Shown: in pieces, positions 4,760 through 6,744 of the stretch
Position numbering within the stretch: the first letter of the stretch is position 1
Layout: each line of letters starts with the position of its first letter
DNA from: Stenotrophomonas maltophilia
Lineage (GTDB): Bacteria; Pseudomonadota; Gammaproteobacteria; Xanthomonadales; Xanthomonadaceae
DNA length: 6,744 bases
Reading direction: 5' to 3'
NCBI GenBank assembly: GCA_002387845.1
Contig: DGLB01000078.1
Location: 1 to 6,744 of the forward strand
Made by a program: the position numbers and the translations under genes
Notes under the pieces: model-generated
The model's database searches: none
The model's input: the letters and a program-made list of their open reading frames with translations, nothing else
What the model was told of the DNA's origin: nothing

Positions 4760-4857
4760 GTCCGGCCGCAAGCACGATGCCTGACACCCGCCGGCTGCTG
4801 CCGGCGCTGCAGGTTCTGGTTTTCCACGATTTGGTATTCGTTGAGGTCGGCCGATGA
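4756..4857 (+). CDS. Possible 33-residue ORF bridging nuoD and nuoE
   Basis: This small frame is not a recognised family. It starts at GTG 4756, overlapping the nuoD stop as GTGA, and GAGG (4745-4748) sits seven bases ahead. It ends at TGA 4855-4857, overlapping the nuoE ATG as ATGA. An internal ATG at 4777 is an alternative start giving 26 residues. The N-terminal half is polar (SPAASTMPDTRR); the second half is hydrophobic. The last nine residues, DLVFVEVGR, mirror the NuoD C-terminus DLVFGEVDR. Translating it would carry ribosomes from nuoD to nuoE across a gap that would otherwise break the coupling. It may instead be an untranslated remnant of a duplication; the sequence alone does not decide. 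Confidence 0.35.
   Translation: MSPAASTMPDTRRLLPALQVLVFHDLVFVEVGR
4789..4806 (+). promoter_or_regulatory. GC-rich hairpin in the nuoD-nuoE spacer
   Basis: CGCCGGC (4789-4795) and GCCGGCG (4800-4806) form a 7-bp stem with a TGCT loop. The nearest T-rich run (GGTTTTCC) starts 12 bases later, so this is not a convincing intrinsic terminator. It might act as an mRNA stability element between the two cistrons. Confidence 0.4.
4825..4857 (+). repeat. Direct repeat copy 2: nuoD-like tail before nuoE
   Basis: This diverged copy of the nuoD tail reads HDLVFVEVGR plus stop in its own frame. Four of the seven codons that differ are synonymous (GAC/GAT, CTG/TTG, GTG/GTA, CGG/CGA). It supplies the nuoE ribosome site, GAGG at 4843-4846, seven bases before ATG 4854. 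It is noticeably more A/T-rich than the genes around it. Confidence 0.6.
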
Positions 4858-5381
4858 AGGCGACAGGTAATTTCGAGGCGGCGCGCGACGTCGACCCGAT
4901 GGTGGTGCTGAGCGACAAGACCCGTGCTCACATCGATCACTGGCTGTCCAAGTTCCCGCCGGACCGCAAGCGCTCTGCCACGCTGCAGGGCCTGCATGCC
5001 GCGCAGGAGCAGAACCAGGGCTGGCTGACCGACGAACTGATCGCCGGCGTGGCCAAGTACCTGGACCTGCCGCCGGTGTGGGCGTACGAAGTGGCCAGCT
5101 TCTACTCGATGTTTGAGCTGGAGAAGGTCGGTCGCCACAATGTTGCCTTCTGCACCAACATCAGCTGCTGGCTGAACGGTGCCGAAGACCTGGTCGCGCA
5201 CGCCGAAAAGAAGCTCGGCTGCAAGACCGGCCAGTCCACCGCGGACGGTCGCATCTACCTCAAGCGTGAAGAAGAATGCCTGGCCGGTTGCGCCGGTGCG
5301 CCGATGATGGTCATCAATGGCCATTATCACGAGCGCCTGACCGTCGAGCAGGTCGACGCGCTGCTGGACGGGTTGGAGTAA
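4854..5381 (+). CDS. nuoE: NADH-quinone oxidoreductase subunit E
   Basis: NuoE is the 24-kDa thioredoxin-fold subunit of the NADH dehydrogenase module, and carries the [2Fe-2S] cluster N1a near the FMN of NuoF. The 175-residue protein has an N-terminal helical domain (about 20-90, with LQGLHAAQEQNQGWL at 44-58 and YEVASFYSMF at 78-87). The cluster ligands are Cys100 and Cys105 (CTNISC) and Cys142 and Cys146 (CLAGC). The family motif GAPMMVINGHYHERL (148-162) follows. Length is normal. The ATG at 4854 has GAGG seven bases ahead and lies at the end of the duplicated nuoD-like tail. nuoF follows after only three bases, so the two partners are made together. Confidence 0.97.
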   Translation: MKATGNFEAARDVDPMVVLSDKTRAHIDHWLSKFPPDRKRSATLQGLHAAQEQNQGWLTDELIAGVAKYLDLPPVWAYEVASFYSMFELEKVGRHNVAFCTNISCWLNGAEDLVAHAEKKLGCKTGQSTADGRIYLKREEECLAGCAGAPMMVINGHYHERLTVEQVDALLDGLE

Positions 5382-5384
5382 GCC

Positions 5385-6725
5385 ATGGCACATCATCACG
5401 CACCCACCGGCCCGGTCGGTCCCGCACCGCTGCCGCACCAGGTGGTCTACACCACGCTGCACTACGACACCCCGTGGTCGTATGAGAGCTACCTCAAGAC
5501 CGGTGGCTACGCTGCCCTGCGCAAGATCCTCGAAGAGAAGATCCCGCCGGAGCAGGTGATCGAGATGGTCAAGCAGTCGAACCTGCGCGGCCGTGGCGGC
5601 GCGGGCTTCCCGACCGGCCTGAAGTGGTCCTTCATGCCCAAGGGCACCATGCAGAAGTACATCCTGTGCAACTCGGACGAATCCGAGCCGGGAACCTGCA
5701 AGGACCGCGACATCCTGCGCTACAACCCGCACTCCGTGGTCGAAGGCATGGCCATTGCCTGCTACGCCACCGGCAGCACCGTGGGCTACAACTACCTGCG
5801 CGGTGAGTTCCACCACGAGCCGTTCGAAAACTTCGAACAGGCCCTGGCCGACGCCTACGCGAACGGCTGGCTGGGCAAGAACATCCTCGGCAGCGGCGTG
5901 GATATCGACATCTACGGTGCGCTGGGTGCTGGCGCGTACATCTGCGGTGAAGAAACCGCACTGATGGAATCGCTGGAAGGCAAGAAGGGCCAGCCGCGCT
6001 ACAAGCCGCCGTTCCCGGCCAACTTCGGCCTGTACGGCAAGCCGTCGACCATCAACAACACCGAAACCTACGCTTCGGTGCCGGCGATCATCCGCAACGG
6101 CCCGGAATGGTTCCAGAGCCTGAGCCTGACCAAGAACGGCGGTCCGAAGATCTTCTCGGTCTCCGGCTGTGTGCAGAAGGGCGGCAACTTCGAGGTGCCG
6201 CTGGGCACCACCTTCGACGACCTGCTGGAAATGGCCGGTGGCCTGAAGCCGGGCCGCACCCTGAAGGGCGCGATTCCGGGCGGTGTGTCGATGCCGGTGC
6301 TGAAGGCCGAAGAGCTGAAGGGCCTGCAGATGGACTACGACACCCTGCGTGCCCTCGGCACCGGCCTGGGTTCGGGAGCCATCGTGGTGCTGGACGACAG
6401 CGTCTGCTGCGTCAAGTTCGCCTGCCGCATCAGCCAGTTCTTCCACAAGGAATCCTGTGGCCAGTGCACCCCGTGCCGTGAAGGCACCGGCTGGATGCAC
6501 CGCGTGCTCGAGCGCATCGTCGCCGGCAAGGCCACCATGGAAGACCTGCATCAGCTGAAGGCCGTGGCCGGTCAGATCGAAGGCCACACCATCTGTGCGT
6601 TCGGTGAAGCGGCGGCATGGCCCATCCAGGGCTTCCTGCGCCAGTTCTGGGACGAATTCGAGTACTACATCGTCAACGGTCATTCGATGGTTGACGGCAA
6701 GAAGGTGGAGGCAGCCGCTGCATGA
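5385..6725 (+). CDS. nuoF: NADH-quinone oxidoreductase subunit F
   Basis: NuoF is the 51-kDa flavoprotein where NADH binds and passes a hydride to FMN, the entry point of complex I. The 446-residue protein has the glycine-rich nucleotide site LRGRGGAGFPTGLKW (67-81), the FMN-site motif NSDESEPGTCKDRD (96-109), and AGAYICGEETALMESLEG (182-199), followed by KPPFPANFGLYGKPSTINNTET. The N3 [4Fe-4S] ligands are Cys358, Cys361 and Cys364 (ESCGQCTPCREG) with Cys404 (HTICAFG). The N-terminus is His/Pro-rich (MAHHHAPTGP) and probably disordered. GGAG (5375-5378), inside the nuoE end, is six bases before ATG 5385. The stop overlaps the nuoG start as ATGA. Length and all key residues are normal for a working subunit. 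Confidence 0.98.
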   Translation: MAHHHAPTGPVGPAPLPHQVVYTTLHYDTPWSYESYLKTGGYAALRKILEEKIPPEQVIEMVKQSNLRGRGGAGFPTGLKWSFMPKGTMQKYILCNSDESEPGTCKDRDILRYNPHSVVEGMAIACYATGSTVGYNYLRGEFHHEPFENFEQALADAYANGWLGKNILGSGVDIDIYGALGAGAYICGEETALMESLEGKKGQPRYKPPFPANFGLYGKPSTINNTETYASVPAIIRNGPEWFQSLSLTKNGGPKIFSVSGCVQKGGNFEVPLGTTFDDLLEMAGGLKPGRTLKGAIPGGVSMPVLKAEELKGLQMDYDTLRALGTGLGSGAIVVLDDSVCCVKFACRISQFFHKESCGQCTPCREGTGWMHRVLERIVAGKATMEDLHQLKAVAGQIEGHTICAFGEAAAWPIQGFLRQFWDEFEYYIVNGHSMVDGKKVEAAAA

Positions 6726-6744
6726 GCGCGCAACCCAACAATCC
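6722..6744 (+). CDS. nuoG: NADH-quinone oxidoreductase subunit G, 5' end only
   Basis: Only seven codons are present (MSAQPNN) before the window ends. The assignment rests on position directly after nuoF in the conserved nuo order, on the ATGA overlap with the nuoF stop, and on GGAGG (6707-6711) ten bases upstream. MSAQP also agrees with my recollection of Xanthomonas NuoG. In the family this is the large subunit with several iron-sulfur clusters linking NuoE/F to the connecting module; none of that can be seen here. Confidence 0.85.

Noticed and set aside
3341..4918. 525-codon open frame on the minus strand opposite nuoC-nuoD-nuoE
   Set aside because: It lies antisense to nuoD and parts of its neighbours, which are unmistakable. 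Long antisense frames are expected in DNA with strong G/C preference at third codon positions. The product is a His/Val/Gln/Arg-rich sequence with no recognisable motif.
5679..5711. NSDESEPGTCKDR in NuoF as an unusual flavin-site variant
   Set aside because: It differs from the often quoted NADEGEPGTCKDR form, but from memory it is common in beta- and gammaproteobacterial NuoF, so it is not remarkable.
4521..6683. 720-codon open frame on the minus strand opposite nuoD-nuoE-nuoF
   Set aside because: It has the same explanation: a shadow of high-GC coding sequence. It spans three genes and their spacers, lacks recognisable domains, and no supporting ribosome site was identified.
1..6744. CRISPR arrays, insertion sequences, toxin-antitoxin or phage genes
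   Set aside because: No regularly spaced repeats, transposase-like frames or unexplained gene-sized gaps were found; nearly all sequence after 290 is assigned to housekeeping genes.

Overview
This window is high-GC chromosomal DNA from a gammaproteobacterium. It most likely comes from the Xanthomonadaceae, and the protein sequences look closest to Stenotrophomonas/Xanthomonas. That placement rests on recognised protein sequences (NuoC with its family-typical insert, the long Ala/Pro tail of SecG, the tpiA-secG-tRNA-nuo order) and on strong G/C preference at third codon positions. No database search was run.

Layout, all on the + strand: positions 1-289 are non-coding and carry several inverted repeats, one of them a dyad just ahead of the tpiA ribosome site. 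Then come tpiA (triose-phosphate isomerase, 290-1045), secG (Sec translocon subunit, 1072-1524) and a complete tRNA-Leu(GAG) with encoded CCA (1574-1658). A 113-base leader with two hairpins leads into the operon for proton-pumping NADH:quinone oxidoreductase (complex I): nuoA (1772), nuoB (2119), nuoC (2706), nuoD (3452), nuoE (4854), nuoF (5385) and the first codons of nuoG (6722, cut by the window end).

The nuo genes follow the standard 14-gene order with separate nuoC and nuoD, not the fused nuoCD of enterobacteria. NuoE and NuoF form the NADH-oxidising tip (FMN, N1a and N3 clusters). NuoB, NuoC and NuoD form the quinone-reducing connecting module (N2 cluster). NuoA is a membrane subunit at the quinone-site junction. 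Every visible iron-sulfur ligand is present, so the complex looks functional. Most junctions are tightly coupled: nuoA/nuoB overlap by 10 bases, nuoC/nuoD by GTGA, nuoF/nuoG by ATGA, and nuoE/nuoF are 3 bases apart.

No new defence, mobile or biosynthetic system is visible; this is ordinary core metabolism. The most unusual structure is the 94-base spacer between nuoD and nuoE. It ends in a diverged second copy of the nuoD 3' tail, including the ribosome site and the stop/start overlap. It could also encode a 33-residue ORF that overlaps the nuoD stop (GTGA) and the nuoE start (ATGA). Other points worth a look are the dyad at the tpiA start, the hairpin in the tRNA leader, the two hairpins before nuoA, and the repeat-like DNA at the left edge.
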